Under the pieces are notes generated by a model. The model saw only the letters and a program-made list of their open reading frames with translations, did no database searches and was not told the DNA's origin. Both the position numbers and the translations under genes were made by a program. Below, one piece after another: positions 7,385-15,673 of a stretch of 23,889 bases of DNA. The number at the start of each line of letters is the position of its first letter. Position 1 is the stretch's first letter. Source of the DNA: SIG575 sp964474295 (GTDB lineage: Bacteria; Bacillota; Clostridia; Oscillospirales; Acutalibacteraceae); contig CAYYRN010000031.1 of NCBI GenBank assembly GCA_964474295.1, positions 1 to 23,889 on the forward strand. The letters are read 5' to 3'.

Positions 7385-9544
7385 ATGACACGAAATCTCG
7401 GAGAAGCAAAAACAATTTGGATTAGTAAAGAAAAGCATCCTGAACTTCAGGAAACACCAGAGACGATACTTATGCCCACAAACGGAAAAAAATTTTTTCA
7501 CGTTGTGGAATTTAAAAAAGTTATTTCGCTTAACAAGGAAATTTCCAAAGCATTTATAACAATTTTTGCCGATTGTAAATACAGATTAACCGTAAATTCA
7601 AATGTAATCGGTATGGGGCCTGTTTGTGCCGGCGGTGATTTCAGCACACCTCATTCGCTGTCCAAGGGTTATTATACTACCTTTGAACTTAATCTGATTG
7701 ACGGTGAAAATGAATTTTATGTTGAAGTTCAAACAGCACCGGAGGTTATGACCGACACCTCAAGAGGAAAACCGTGCCTTACGGCAAATATTGAAATATT
7801 TTACAAAGACGGAACAAGCGAAAATGCGGTTACAGATGAGACGTGGCTATGCCGCTGTACAGATGCTTACCGCGCGGCAAGAAATTATATCTGCGGATTT
7901 GAAAACGAAGAATGGGAACAATCGGTATTGACCGAAAACATTTGGAATTTGTTCCCATCACCGATTGAACCGCTTAAAGAAGAATTTATTTTACCGGAGG
8001 AAATAATAATTCCCGATACCTATAAAGACAGAGTTACTGTAAAGGGAAACAGCATTACAGTAAAATACGGCTCACCCATCACAATCGACTGCATTTTTGA
8101 CAAAATTTATTCGGGATATCCCGTAATGAACTTTGTCGGCTGCGGTGACAATACCGTTGATGTTGACTGTCAGGAATTTGTCGGACAAATTTGCCATGAT
8201 TCAAAAACACGAATACGCATTGAGAAAATCAAAAATTTGGACTACCGTGGTTTACGTTTGCAAAGCATCGGCGTAATACGTATCGGCATTGTTTTTACGG
8301 AGAAGAAAGATGCTGTCATAGAAAATATCGGACTTATATTTTCACATTATGATGAATATGACGAGGGCTTTTTTGAATGTAGTGACACTGATTTATGTAA
8401 AGTATTTGACCTTTGCAAGCATACACTGAAAATTTGCCGTCAATCTCTGCACCTTGACAGCCCCGCACATCAGGAAAATCTTGCTTGCACAGGTGATTAT
8501 TACATAGAAAGCCTTATGGCATATTTTTGCTTCGGTGATACAAAATTAACAAGGTTTGATATCGTAAGAACTATCGATTTTCTCGAAATGAACGATTATT
8601 TTATGTTCCACACAACGTACAGTCTTATACTTGTCAGGATGATATACGACTATTATATGTTCAGCGGTGACAAATCCATCCTTGAATATTCGATAAATAC
8701 CCTTCACGGTTTGCTTGAAAGATTTAATTCTTACACCGAAGAAGACGGTCTTGTGACTAACCCACCCAACTATATGTTCGTTGACCATATTGTTTATGAC
8801 GGATATCCTATGCATCATCCGCCGAGAGCGATGGGAGAAACGGTGCTTAATGCTTTTTATTATGATGCGCTTTGCATTATTCAGAAAATCTGTGCCGTTT
8901 TGGGTGATAAAAAGAAAGCGGTTTACCGTCTTCGTGCAGATAAACTGAAAGAAAGCTTTAACTTTACGTTCTTCGATAAATCAAGAGGATTGTACTTTGA
9001 CGGAAGAAATTTCGATGACGAAGTAACGCAATGGCGTCCATGCGAAACAGAAAAAAGATATTACAGCGTTCACTCAAATACCCTTGCCGTTTTATACGGT
9101 TTGTGTGATGAAAAGCTTTCCGAGAATATTCTTGAAAAAGTTATGAACGATACTTCGCTCATTCAGGCAAATCCTTATTTTTATCATTTTATTCTCGACG
9201 CTCTGTATCAGACGGGAATGTTTGAAAAATACGGAATCAAAACATTGAGAAAATGGATTGCACTTTCGGACGAATGTGATAAAGGGCTCAAAGAGGTTTG
9301 GGACGGCTTTGACTGCGATTACAGCCATGCCTGGGGAGGAACTCCCGCATACCAATTGCCTGCCCGAATATTGGGATTTGAAATCATTGAACCGGGTATG
9401 AAAAAAATTAAATTATCCCCCTGCTCTTTCGGACTTGATTTTGCGAAGGTCACTATGCCCACACCATATGGAAAAATTATTGCCGAAGTCAATAATGACG
9501 GCTCATTCAAGCTTTCGGTACCCGAAAAAATTACAGTTGTGTAA
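7385..9544 (+). CDS. family 78 (alpha-L-rhamnosidase-like) glycoside hydrolase
   Basis: A 719-residue protein with no signal peptide, so probably intracellular. The N-terminal part (about 30-330) has beta-sandwich segments typical of GH78 enzymes (GMGPVCAGGDF at 76-86). The helical (alpha/alpha)6 catalytic barrel spans about 335-640. The signature region reads DSPAHQEN (358-365) followed by TGD (369-371). Compared with the usual D-C-P-x-R-D-E-R-L-G-W-T-G-D pattern, the acidic residues Asp358, Glu364 and Asp371 are kept but both arginines and the tryptophan are replaced. KEVWDG (636-641) may carry the general base, SHAWGGTPAY (647-656) is the typical exit of the barrel, and 660-719 is the C-terminal beta domain. 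GH78 enzymes remove terminal rhamnose; specificity here is uncertain because of the substitutions. Cotranscribed with the preceding reductase. Confidence 0.85.
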   Translation: MTRNLGEAKTIWISKEKHPELQETPETILMPTNGKKFFHVVEFKKVISLNKEISKAFITIFADCKYRLTVNSNVIGMGPVCAGGDFSTPHSLSKGYYTTFELNLIDGENEFYVEVQTAPEVMTDTSRGKPCLTANIEIFYKDGTSENAVTDETWLCRCTDAYRAARNYICGFENEEWEQSVLTENIWNLFPSPIEPLKEEFILPEEIIIPDTYKDRVTVKGNSITVKYGSPITIDCIFDKIYSGYPVMNFVGCGDNTVDVDCQEFVGQICHDSKTRIRIEKIKNLDYRGLRLQSIGVIRIGIVFTEKKDAVIENIGLIFSHYDEYDEGFFECSDTDLCKVFDLCKHTLKICRQSLHLDSPAHQENLACTGDYYIESLMAYFCFGDTKLTRFDIVRTIDFLEMNDYFMFHTTYSLILVRMIYDYYMFSGDKSILEYSINTLHGLLERFNSYTEEDGLVTNPPNYMFVDHIVYDGYPMHHPPRAMGETVLNAFYYDALCIIQKICAVLGDKKKAVYRLRADKLKESFNFTFFDKSRGLYFDGRNFDDEVTQWRPCETEKRYYSVHSNTLAVLYGLCDEKLSENILEKVMNDTSLIQANPYFYHFILDALYQTGMFEKYGIKTLRKWIALSDECDKGLKEVWDGFDCDYSHAWGGTPAYQLPARILGFEIIEPGMKKIKLSPCSFGLDFAKVTMPTPYGKIIAEVNNDGSFKLSVPEKITVV

Positions 9545-9580
9545 CAATCGACAATATCTAATAAAATTTCCCTTTTTTTC

Positions 9581-9609
9581 TTGACTACTTTAAAATATCA
9601 TTGTATAAT
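9581..9609 (+). promoter_or_regulatory. sigma-A promoter of the SH3-domain gene
   Basis: TTGACT (9581-9586), 17-base spacer, TATAAT (9604-9609), one mismatch in total. The transcript would begin near 9616, with GAGG at 9638-9641 before the ATG at 9653. No hairpin terminator is visible between the GH78 gene and this promoter. Confidence 0.8.
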
Positions 9610-9652
9610 CTTATTGTATTTACCTATATTAATAAGTGAGGTTATATAACAA

Positions 9653-10543
9653 ATGGCTAACAGAAACGATTATAATTATTATAAAAATGAGTACGGAAAG
9701 TACAAAGCAAACTACTATTCTCCCGGAAGCGAAGAATACAAGAAAAGACAAAGCGGTTCAAGAAAACAAAAAGCAGCAAGGTTTTTTCGCGCGTTCTTTG
9801 TTTTTATAATTATTGCCGCACTTGTTGTCGGAGTAGTGTGGGGAATTGTTAAGCTTGCTTCGTCTGTCAACGGAAAAGTTAATGAGAATACAACTGTGTC
9901 GACAACTCTTGAAAACAAAACTACAAAAGAGAATAAAACAACAGATAAAACTTCCAAATACAAAAAAGGCACAAAATGTATCGTTAAAACAGAAGAAGGA
10001 ACAGGCGTTAATCTGAGAAGTAAGCCTTCTTACGATGTAAAAGGTTATCAACTTGTTGAAGACGGTGCCGAAGTTGTAATCGAAAAATTGAGTTCTGACG
10101 GTAAATGGTGCAAAACTTCCAATTTTGAAAATAACGGATGGTTGAATCTCAAGTATCTTAAAGTAGTAGAAAAAGAATCAAAAACAGAAAAAGTAACCGA
10201 AAAAACCACCGAAAAGCAAACAAAAAAAGAAACAACAACAAAGAAACCCGAAACAACAACAGAACCGAAAACGCAATCAGACGGCTCTATTAAATCTTAT
10301 TCCGATGCCGTAAAAGCATTTGAATCCAAAGCAAGCGGCACTGTTATGAACTGCAAGATTGTCGGCAGCGGAAACATTTATGCGACTTATACCTCCGATC
10401 CCTCATCTGCAAGAATTTTGCTTTTGCTTTCAGGCGACAGAGTTCAGGTAATTCAAGTTAACGGTTCTTACAGCAAAATAATTAAGGACGGTTACAAAGC
10501 TTGGGTTGCAAATGAGAATCTGTCCTTTGTAAGCTGGGGATAA
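9653..10543 (+). CDS. membrane-anchored protein with bacterial SH3 domain
   Basis: A 296-residue protein, probably exported and anchored. Order: a Tyr/Asn/Lys-rich cytoplasmic part (1-44), one membrane segment (about 45-66), a Thr/Lys/Asn-rich spacer (70-105), a bacterial SH3 domain (about 107-172, with GTGVNLRSKPS and the closing GWLNLKYLKVV), a low-complexity Lys/Thr/Glu linker (173-210), and a second C-terminal domain (about 211-296) that includes a SH3-like strand pattern ending in AWVANENLSFV. SH3b domains often bind peptidoglycan or sit in wall-associated proteins; no catalytic motif is visible, so the function is unknown. It has its own promoter upstream and a hairpin terminator just after the stop, so it may be monocistronic. 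Confidence 0.85.
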   Translation: MANRNDYNYYKNEYGKYKANYYSPGSEEYKKRQSGSRKQKAARFFRAFFVFIIIAALVVGVVWGIVKLASSVNGKVNENTTVSTTLENKTTKENKTTDKTSKYKKGTKCIVKTEEGTGVNLRSKPSYDVKGYQLVEDGAEVVIEKLSSDGKWCKTSNFENNGWLNLKYLKVVEKESKTEKVTEKTTEKQTKKETTTKKPETTTEPKTQSDGSIKSYSDAVKAFESKASGTVMNCKIVGSGNIYATYTSDPSSARILLLLSGDRVQVIQVNGSYSKIIKDGYKAWVANENLSFVSWG

Positions 10544-10553
10544 TCAAATTTTT

Positions 10554-10584
10554 CAAAGTGCCTTTTGATAAGGCACTTTGTTTT
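10554..10584 (+). terminator. intrinsic terminator after the SH3-domain gene
   Basis: An 11-base-pair perfect stem, CAAAGTGCCTT (10554-10564) with AAGGCACTTTG (10570-10580), 5-base loop, followed by TTTT. The run of T is short, so some read-through into metG is possible. Confidence 0.8.
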
Positions 10585-10612
10585 AGCATTTACTTTAGAA
10601 AGGAAAATACAA

Positions 10613-12541
10613 ATGAAAGAAAAGTTTTACATCACAACGGCAATTGCTTACACCTCAAGAAAACCTCACATCGGAAACAGTTATGAAATTGTTTTGACCG
10701 ATGCTCTTGCAAGATACAAACGAATGCAGGGATATGATGTATTTTTCCTTACAGGAACGGACGAACACGGTCAAAAAATAGAAGAATATGCAAAGGCGGC
10801 AAACGTTACGCCTAAGGAATATGTCGATAAGGTTTCCGGTGAAATTAAGGAAATTTGCGATTTGCTCAATACAACATATGACCATTTTATCAGAACAACG
10901 GATGATTATCACGAAAAAACAGTTCAAAAAATCTTTAAAAAGCTTTATGACCAAGGTGATATTTATAAAAGCGAATATGAGGGACTTTATTGTACCCCGT
11001 GTGAATCTTTTTGGACTGAATCACAGCTTGTTGACGGAAAATGTCCCGACTGCGGCAGAGAAGTAATCAAAGCTAAAGAAGAAGCATATTTCCTGAGACT
11101 TTCAAAATACCAAAAACAGCTTGAAGAATACATTGAGCAAAATGATAACTTTATTTTCCCCGAAAGCAGGAAAAAAGAAATGCTCAATAACTTCATAAAG
11201 CCGGGACTTCAAGACCTTTGTGTTTCGAGAAGCTCTTTTAAATGGGGTATTCCCGTGACTTTTGATGAAAAGCACGTAATTTATGTTTGGATTGATGCAC
11301 TTTCAAACTACATTACAGCTTTGGGATATGACCCTGACGGTAGCAGTGAAAAATATAAAAAATATTGGCCCGCAGATGTTCATATTATCGGTAAAGACAT
11401 CGTTCGTTTTCATACAATTTATTGGCCGATAATGCTTATGGCACTCGGTGAGCCGCTTCCCAAACAGGTTTTCGGTCATCCGTGGCTTCTTTTCGGCAAC
11501 GATAAAATGTCCAAAAGCCGTGGAAATGTAATTTATGCAGACGATTTGGTTTCTCTCCTCGGTGTGGATGCCGTAAGATATTACCTGCTTTCAGAAATGC
11601 CATACACTTCTGACGGCTCTATTACTTATGAAACAATTATCGAACGTTACAATTCCGACCTTGCAAATACACTCGGCAACCTTGTGAACAGAACAATCGC
11701 CATGACAAACAAGTATTTTGACGGTGTTGTAACCAATCCGAAAGCTTGTGATGAAATTGACGATGAGCTTGTAAATTCGGCAATAGCAACGGTTGAAAAG
11801 GTTGACAATTTAATTTCCCAATACAGAATAAGCGATGCTTTGGAAGCTATAATGGCACTTGCAAAAAGAAGCAACAAATATATTGACGAAACTATGCCTT
11901 GGGCACTTGCAAAGGATGAACAAAGCTGCGACAGACTTGCAACGGTTTTGTATAATCTTCTTGAAAGCATCAGATTTATTGCCGTTCTTCTTACTCCGTT
12001 TATGCCCGAAACCTCGGAAAAGATATTCTCACAGTTAAATTCATCCGTTAATCAGTATGATTCGCTGAAGCAATTCGGAAATCTCGAAACAGGCAAAAAA
12101 GTAAGCTCCCCCTCACCTCTTTTTAACCGTATTGATACCGAGAAAATGCTCGAAGAAATCGAAAAGAGAAACCAATCCGTTCAAAAAGATGAGGAATCCG
12201 TTACGGAGGGAATCGCCAAAATAGGTATTGATGATTTTTCAAAGGTAGATTTGCGTGTTGCAAAAATTACAGCTTGTGAAAGCATCAAGAAAGCAAAAAA
12301 ATTGCTCAAGCTTACACTTGATGACGGAACATCTGTTCCCAGAACAGTTGCTTCCGGTATTGCACCTTGGTACAAACCGGATGATTTAATCGGTCACAAT
12401 GTGATTGTGGTTTCCAACTTAAAGCCCGCAACGCTTTGCGGTGTCGAAAGCAACGGAATGATTCTTGCGGCAGACTGCGAAAACAAAGATGTAAAAGTTA
12501 TTTTCGTTGACGATATTCCTTTAGGTTCTAAAATCAGATAA
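10613..12541 (+). CDS. metG: methionine-tRNA ligase
   Basis: Charges tRNA-Met with methionine in the cytoplasm. The 642-residue class I synthetase shows the HIGN version of the HIGH motif (19-22), a zinc knuckle with Cys127, Cys130, Cys144 and Cys147, and KMSKS (298-302). A C-terminal EMAP/Trbp111-type tRNA-binding domain (about 535-642) contains the typical DLRVAKI strand, as in dimeric bacterial MetRS. The open frame extends upstream to a TTG inside the terminator stem; AAGGA at 10600-10604 places the start at the ATG of 10613. No good promoter is visible between the terminator and this gene and there is no T-box. tatD follows after 16 bases. Confidence 0.97.
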   Translation: MKEKFYITTAIAYTSRKPHIGNSYEIVLTDALARYKRMQGYDVFFLTGTDEHGQKIEEYAKAANVTPKEYVDKVSGEIKEICDLLNTTYDHFIRTTDDYHEKTVQKIFKKLYDQGDIYKSEYEGLYCTPCESFWTESQLVDGKCPDCGREVIKAKEEAYFLRLSKYQKQLEEYIEQNDNFIFPESRKKEMLNNFIKPGLQDLCVSRSSFKWGIPVTFDEKHVIYVWIDALSNYITALGYDPDGSSEKYKKYWPADVHIIGKDIVRFHTIYWPIMLMALGEPLPKQVFGHPWLLFGNDKMSKSRGNVIYADDLVSLLGVDAVRYYLLSEMPYTSDGSITYETIIERYNSDLANTLGNLVNRTIAMTNKYFDGVVTNPKACDEIDDELVNSAIATVEKVDNLISQYRISDALEAIMALAKRSNKYIDETMPWALAKDEQSCDRLATVLYNLLESIRFIAVLLTPFMPETSEKIFSQLNSSVNQYDSLKQFGNLETGKKVSSPSPLFNRIDTEKMLEEIEKRNQSVQKDEESVTEGIAKIGIDDFSKVDLRVAKITACESIKKAKKLLKLTLDDGTSVPRTVASGIAPWYKPDDLIGHNVIVVSNLKPATLCGVESNGMILAADCENKDVKVIFVDDIPLGSKIR

Positions 12542-12557
12542 ATAAGGTGGGCATAAT

Positions 12558-13319
12558 ATGAGAGATATATTTGATTCTCATGCTCATTATGATGATGAAA
12601 AATTTGAAACAGACCGTTCAAGTGTACTTGACGGTCTGTTTTCGGATAAAGTCTGCGGTATTATCAATTGCGGATGCGATTTGAAATCATCATTAACGAG
12701 CGTGCGGCTTTCTGAAGAATATGACGGTATTTTCGCCGCTGTCGGAGTTCACCCGCATGAGGCAGAAAACGTTTCTAAAGAAGATTTCGATGAAATATTT
12801 AAGCTTCTTGACAAGAAAAAAACCGTTGCAATCGGAGAAATCGGTCTTGATTTTCACTATGATTTTTCTCCGAGAAAGGTTCAAATTGAAATTTTTGAAA
12901 AACAGGTTAAGCTTTCAAAAGAGCTTGATATTCCCATAATTGTTCATGACAGAGAAGCACACGAAGAAACATATAAAATTTTGCGGAAATATCGTCCGAA
13001 GGGCGTTGTTCACTGCTTTTCGGGAAGCGTCGAGCTTGCAAAAGAAACAATCGATTTTGGAATGTACATCGGCATCGGCGGTGCGGTAACGTTTAAAAAT
13101 GCCGTTAAACCGGTTGAAGTTGTAAAGTTTGCTCCGATGGAAAGAATTTTGCTTGAAACCGATGCTCCTTATATGAGTCCCGTGCCTTTCAGAGGTAAAC
13201 GCTGCCAGTCAGATATGATTGAATACACGGCAAAAAGAATTGCGGAAATCAAGAATATCGATTATGATACCGTTGTTAAAACAGCTTGTGATAATACTAA
13301 AAAATTATTTAATATTTAG
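12558..13319 (+). CDS. tatD: TatD family metal-dependent hydrolase (deoxyribonuclease)
   Basis: A 253-residue TIM-barrel hydrolase of the amidohydrolase superfamily; TatD proteins are metal-dependent 3'-5' exonucleases implicated in DNA repair and turnover. All family motifs are present: His8 and His10 in DSHAH, GVHPHE (63-68), Glu94 in IGEIGLD, His130 with DREAH, His152 in HCFSGS and Asp202 in LLETDAPY. The pairing metG-tatD is widespread in Firmicutes. A ribosome binding site (AAGGTGG) sits between the metG stop and the ATG. Codons 17-28 contain a striking near-perfect inverted repeat (see the separate entry). The stop is followed 12 bases later by the recombinase gene, whose AGAGG site overlaps the TAG. 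Confidence 0.96.
   Translation: MRDIFDSHAHYDDEKFETDRSSVLDGLFSDKVCGIINCGCDLKSSLTSVRLSEEYDGIFAAVGVHPHEAENVSKEDFDEIFKLLDKKKTVAIGEIGLDFHYDFSPRKVQIEIFEKQVKLSKELDIPIIVHDREAHEETYKILRKYRPKGVVHCFSGSVELAKETIDFGMYIGIGGAVTFKNAVKPVEVVKFAPMERILLETDAPYMSPVPFRGKRCQSDMIEYTAKRIAEIKNIDYDTVVKTACDNTKKLFNI
12607..12641 (+). other. terminator-like inverted repeat inside tatD
   Basis: Left arm AAACAGACCG-T-TCAAGT (12607-12623) pairs with right arm ACTTGA-CGGTCTGTTT (12626-12641). The only defect is one bulged T at 12617; the loop is tiny. The right arm ends in TTTT followed by CGG. It lies early in tatD, in frame with no stop. It could pause or terminate transcription or simply reflect codon choice. Confidence 0.6.
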
Positions 13320-13331
13320 AGGTTATCAACT

Positions 13332-14327
13332 ATGAGAAGAGAAGATTTTTCCGAGCTTCCAAAACTTCTTAGAAGTTTTTTGACTTATTTGGAAGTAGTT
13401 AAAAATAAATCCTCATTAACTGCTCTTGAATATGCTTCCGATTTGCGAACATTTCTTCGGTTTATAAAATATGACAGAGGTTTGGTTGAAAATAAAACCG
13501 CTTTTGAAAACATAGATATTTCGGATATCGATGAAAAAATCTTGTCGGATATTACGTTGGATGACGGTTATAAATTTCTTCTGTTTTGCAAAAACGAAAG
13601 GGATAACGATGCAACCGCAAGGGCAAGAAAAGTAACTTCACTAAAATCTTTTTTTAAATATCTTGAAACCAGAGAAAACGTTATTAAGAATAATCCGTTT
13701 CGTGACCTCGAAGCTCCGAAAATTAAGAAGACGCTTCCGAAATATTTATCACTTGAACAAAGCAGGATGATTTTGAACTGCGTTTATAATGATTCAAATC
13801 CAAACAAAGAGCGTGATTTTTGCATATTAACTTTATTTCTCAACTGCGGCTTACGTCTTGCCGAATTAGTAGGTTTAAACTTGAATGATATTCATGATGA
13901 CAATTCTTTGACAGTCACGGGAAAAGGAAACAAAGAAAGAAAGGTTTATTTAAACTCTGCCTGTGTTGATGCAATAAATAATTATTTAAAGGTTCGACCT
14001 GTTGACGGACTAAAAGACAGAAACGCACTGTTTATAAGCCGAAACAAACAACGTGTCAGCCGTCGAACCGTTCAATTGATAGTAGAGAACGCATTGGAAA
14101 AATCAGGTTTAAATAACTTAGGCTTTTCGACGCATAAGCTTAGACATACGGCGGCAACGTTAATGTATCAATACGGTGACGTTGATGTGCTTTTGTTAAA
14201 AGAAATACTCGGTCATGAAAATCTTTCGACAACGCAAATATATACTCACGTTGCTGATGAGCAACTGCAAAAAGCAGTAACACTCAACCCTTTAAACTGC
14301 GAAGCGAAGGATGATAATGACGATTAA
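13332..14327 (+). CDS. XerC/XerD-type tyrosine recombinase
   Basis: A 331-residue site-specific recombinase. Residues about 8-125 form the SAM-like core-binding domain; about 135-320 form the catalytic domain with Arg175, Lys198, His268-x-x-Arg271, His295 and nucleophile Tyr304, all present. The size and LGHENLSTTQIYTHV segment fit the chromosomal XerC/XerD group that resolves chromosome dimers at dif. It lies in a housekeeping operon behind metG-tatD, without phage genes, which argues against a mobile-element integrase. Whether it is XerC or XerD cannot be told from the sequence alone. Its stop codon overlaps that of the convergent spoIIM by 4 bases. Confidence 0.9.
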   Translation: MRREDFSELPKLLRSFLTYLEVVKNKSSLTALEYASDLRTFLRFIKYDRGLVENKTAFENIDISDIDEKILSDITLDDGYKFLLFCKNERDNDATARARKVTSLKSFFKYLETRENVIKNNPFRDLEAPKIKKTLPKYLSLEQSRMILNCVYNDSNPNKERDFCILTLFLNCGLRLAELVGLNLNDIHDDNSLTVTGKGNKERKVYLNSACVDAINNYLKVRPVDGLKDRNALFISRNKQRVSRRTVQLIVENALEKSGLNNLGFSTHKLRHTAATLMYQYGDVDVLLLKEILGHENLSTTQIYTHVADEQLQKAVTLNPLNCEAKDDNDD

Positions 14328-14968
14328 AATTCAAATACTTTCAATAAATAAACCGATATCACTGCCGAAAGGAAAGATATAAATATAATTACTGCCAGCA
14401 ACACCGAAAAACGCAGCAAATACAGCTTAAAGTCATATTCATCTGTTGATTTTGCTCTTTGCTCGATTAATGATGTGAATATCGATTTTGACATATTAAA
14501 GGCTTCTTTCCCTGCTGTCAGCAATACAAGGCAGGAAATTATTTGAACGGGATAAAAAGCAAGTGTACAAAATCCAAATCCTTTTAAGGCATATTCGGAA
14601 TACATAAATCCGCTTAACGCACCGATGCTCAAACCTTTTATAAAAATTATAACGGCGGGAACGGGAAAGCCGACGGCACACAAACCGAAAACAAAAAAAA
14701 TTCCGAGTGTTAAAACATTGATAAGCAAATTATCGAGAAAAGCTTTGATTAAGGTTTGTCCTTCCGAAAAAGATAAATATGATTCAAATATTTCACCGAC
14801 CGAATCATATGTATCTTTATCCGCTTTTACAAATAAGTTACCTGCTATTAATCCCGAAAACAAAACCGCAAAAAAGCACATAATCATAATATGTTTGCTT
14901 GCTTGTACAACAAATCCGCCTATTCGTTTGTTACGCTTGCTTCTTATTTTCGGCAATTTAACATCCAT
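14324..14968 (-). CDS. spoIIM: stage II sporulation protein M
   Basis: A polytopic membrane protein (214 residues) of the SpoIIM/DUF95 family. In Bacillus it forms the SpoIID-SpoIIP-SpoIIM machine, which remodels septal peptidoglycan so the mother cell can engulf the forespore. Hydrophobic segments lie at about 27-45, 80-98, 101-118, 130-150 and 190-212; the central region with GLCAVGFPVPA and KGLSIGALSGF is typical. An ATG at 15025 is in frame but has no ribosome binding site, while GGGAGG at 14977-14982 lies 8 bases before the ATG at 14968. It is last in the tsaE-tsaB-rpiB-upp operon, 72 bases after upp. Bacillus spoIIM lies close to a xer gene; here it is convergent with one. Confidence 0.92.
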   Translation of the reverse strand: MDVKLPKIRSKRNKRIGGFVVQASKHIMIMCFFAVLFSGLIAGNLFVKADKDTYDSVGEIFESYLSFSEGQTLIKAFLDNLLINVLTLGIFFVFGLCAVGFPVPAVIIFIKGLSIGALSGFMYSEYALKGFGFCTLAFYPVQIISCLVLLTAGKEAFNMSKSIFTSLIEQRAKSTDEYDFKLYLLRFSVLLAVIIFISFLSAVISVYLLKVFEF

Positions 14969-14976
14969 AAATAAAT

Positions 14977-14982
14977 CCTCCC
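14977..14982 (-). promoter_or_regulatory. spoIIM ribosome binding site deciding the start
   Basis: GGGAGG on the minus strand with 8 bases to the ATG at 14966-14968. The upstream in-frame ATG at 15023-15025 has no comparable site, so the first 19 residues of the longer reading are probably not translated. Confidence 0.8.
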
Positions 14983-15040
14983 GAATTTTAACTTCTTTTG
15001 TTAAAATATATTCGAGAGGATTCATTTTATGATAACTTAA

Positions 15041-15673
15041 TTATTTTGTTCCGAAAATTCTGTCGCCTGCATCACCGAGGCCCGGAACGATATATCCGTG
15101 GTCGTTAAGGCTTTCATCAAGTGCCGCAAGATAAATCTGAACATCGGGATGAGCCTTGCAGAGGGCATCAAGACCTTCCGGCGCACCGATAATTCCCATA
15201 AACTTTATGGATTTGGGGCCTCTTTTTTTAATTTGCGAAATGGCATCTATCGCACTGCCGCCTGTTGCGAGCATGGGGTCAAGAACAATAACTTCACGCT
15301 CATGTATATCTGTCGGGAGTTTACAATAATATTCAACGGGTTTGAGTGTTTCGGGATCTCTGTAAAGACCGATGTGTCCTACTCTTGCAGAAGGAACAAG
15401 TGTAAGAACTCCGTCCACCATTCCGAGACCTGCTCTGAGAATCGGAACAAAAGCCAATTTTTTACCAGCAAGTACATTCTTTGTTGTCTTGCAAATCGGT
15501 GTTTCGATTTCCACTTCCTTAAGCGGCAAATCTCTTGTTGCTTCGTAACACATTAAGGTTGCGATTTCGCTGACAAGCGCTCTGAATTCATTGGAAGCTG
15601 TTGAAGTTTTACGCATAAGTGTAAGCTTATGCTGGATTAAAGGATGATTGGTAATTGTTACATTATTGTTCAT
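15041..15673 (-). CDS. upp: uracil phosphoribosyltransferase
   Basis: Pyrimidine salvage enzyme making UMP from uracil and PRPP in the cytoplasm. At 210 residues it has the usual length. The PRPP-binding loop DPMLATGGSA (132-141) and the C-terminal uracil-binding segment YIVPGLGDAGDRIFGT (194-209) are intact. The start codon has a strong GGAGGAG site with about 8 bases of spacing, lying inside the end of rpiB, whose stop overlaps upp by 11 bases. The rpiB-upp neighbourhood is also seen in Bacillus. There is no visible terminator between upp and spoIIM. Confidence 0.97.
   Translation of the reverse strand: MNNNVTITNHPLIQHKLTLMRKTSTASNEFRALVSEIATLMCYEATRDLPLKEVEIETPICKTTKNVLAGKKLAFVPILRAGLGMVDGVLTLVPSARVGHIGLYRDPETLKPVEYYCKLPTDIHEREVIVLDPMLATGGSAIDAISQIKKRGPKSIKFMGIIGAPEGLDALCKAHPDVQIYLAALDESLNDHGYIVPGLGDAGDRIFGTK

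Noticed and set aside
13332..14327. Integrase of a mobile element.
   Set aside because: The recombinase is embedded in a metG-tatD housekeeping operon, with no attachment-site repeats, excisionase or phage genes, so a chromosomal Xer role fits better.
14969..15040. Sigma-E promoter for spoIIM.
   Set aside because: CATAAAAT-like and ATATATT-like strings occur, but not in the right order and spacing.
15098..15556. 152-codon plus-strand open frame.
   Set aside because: It is antisense to upp, which has all its motifs; it shows no recognisable domain.
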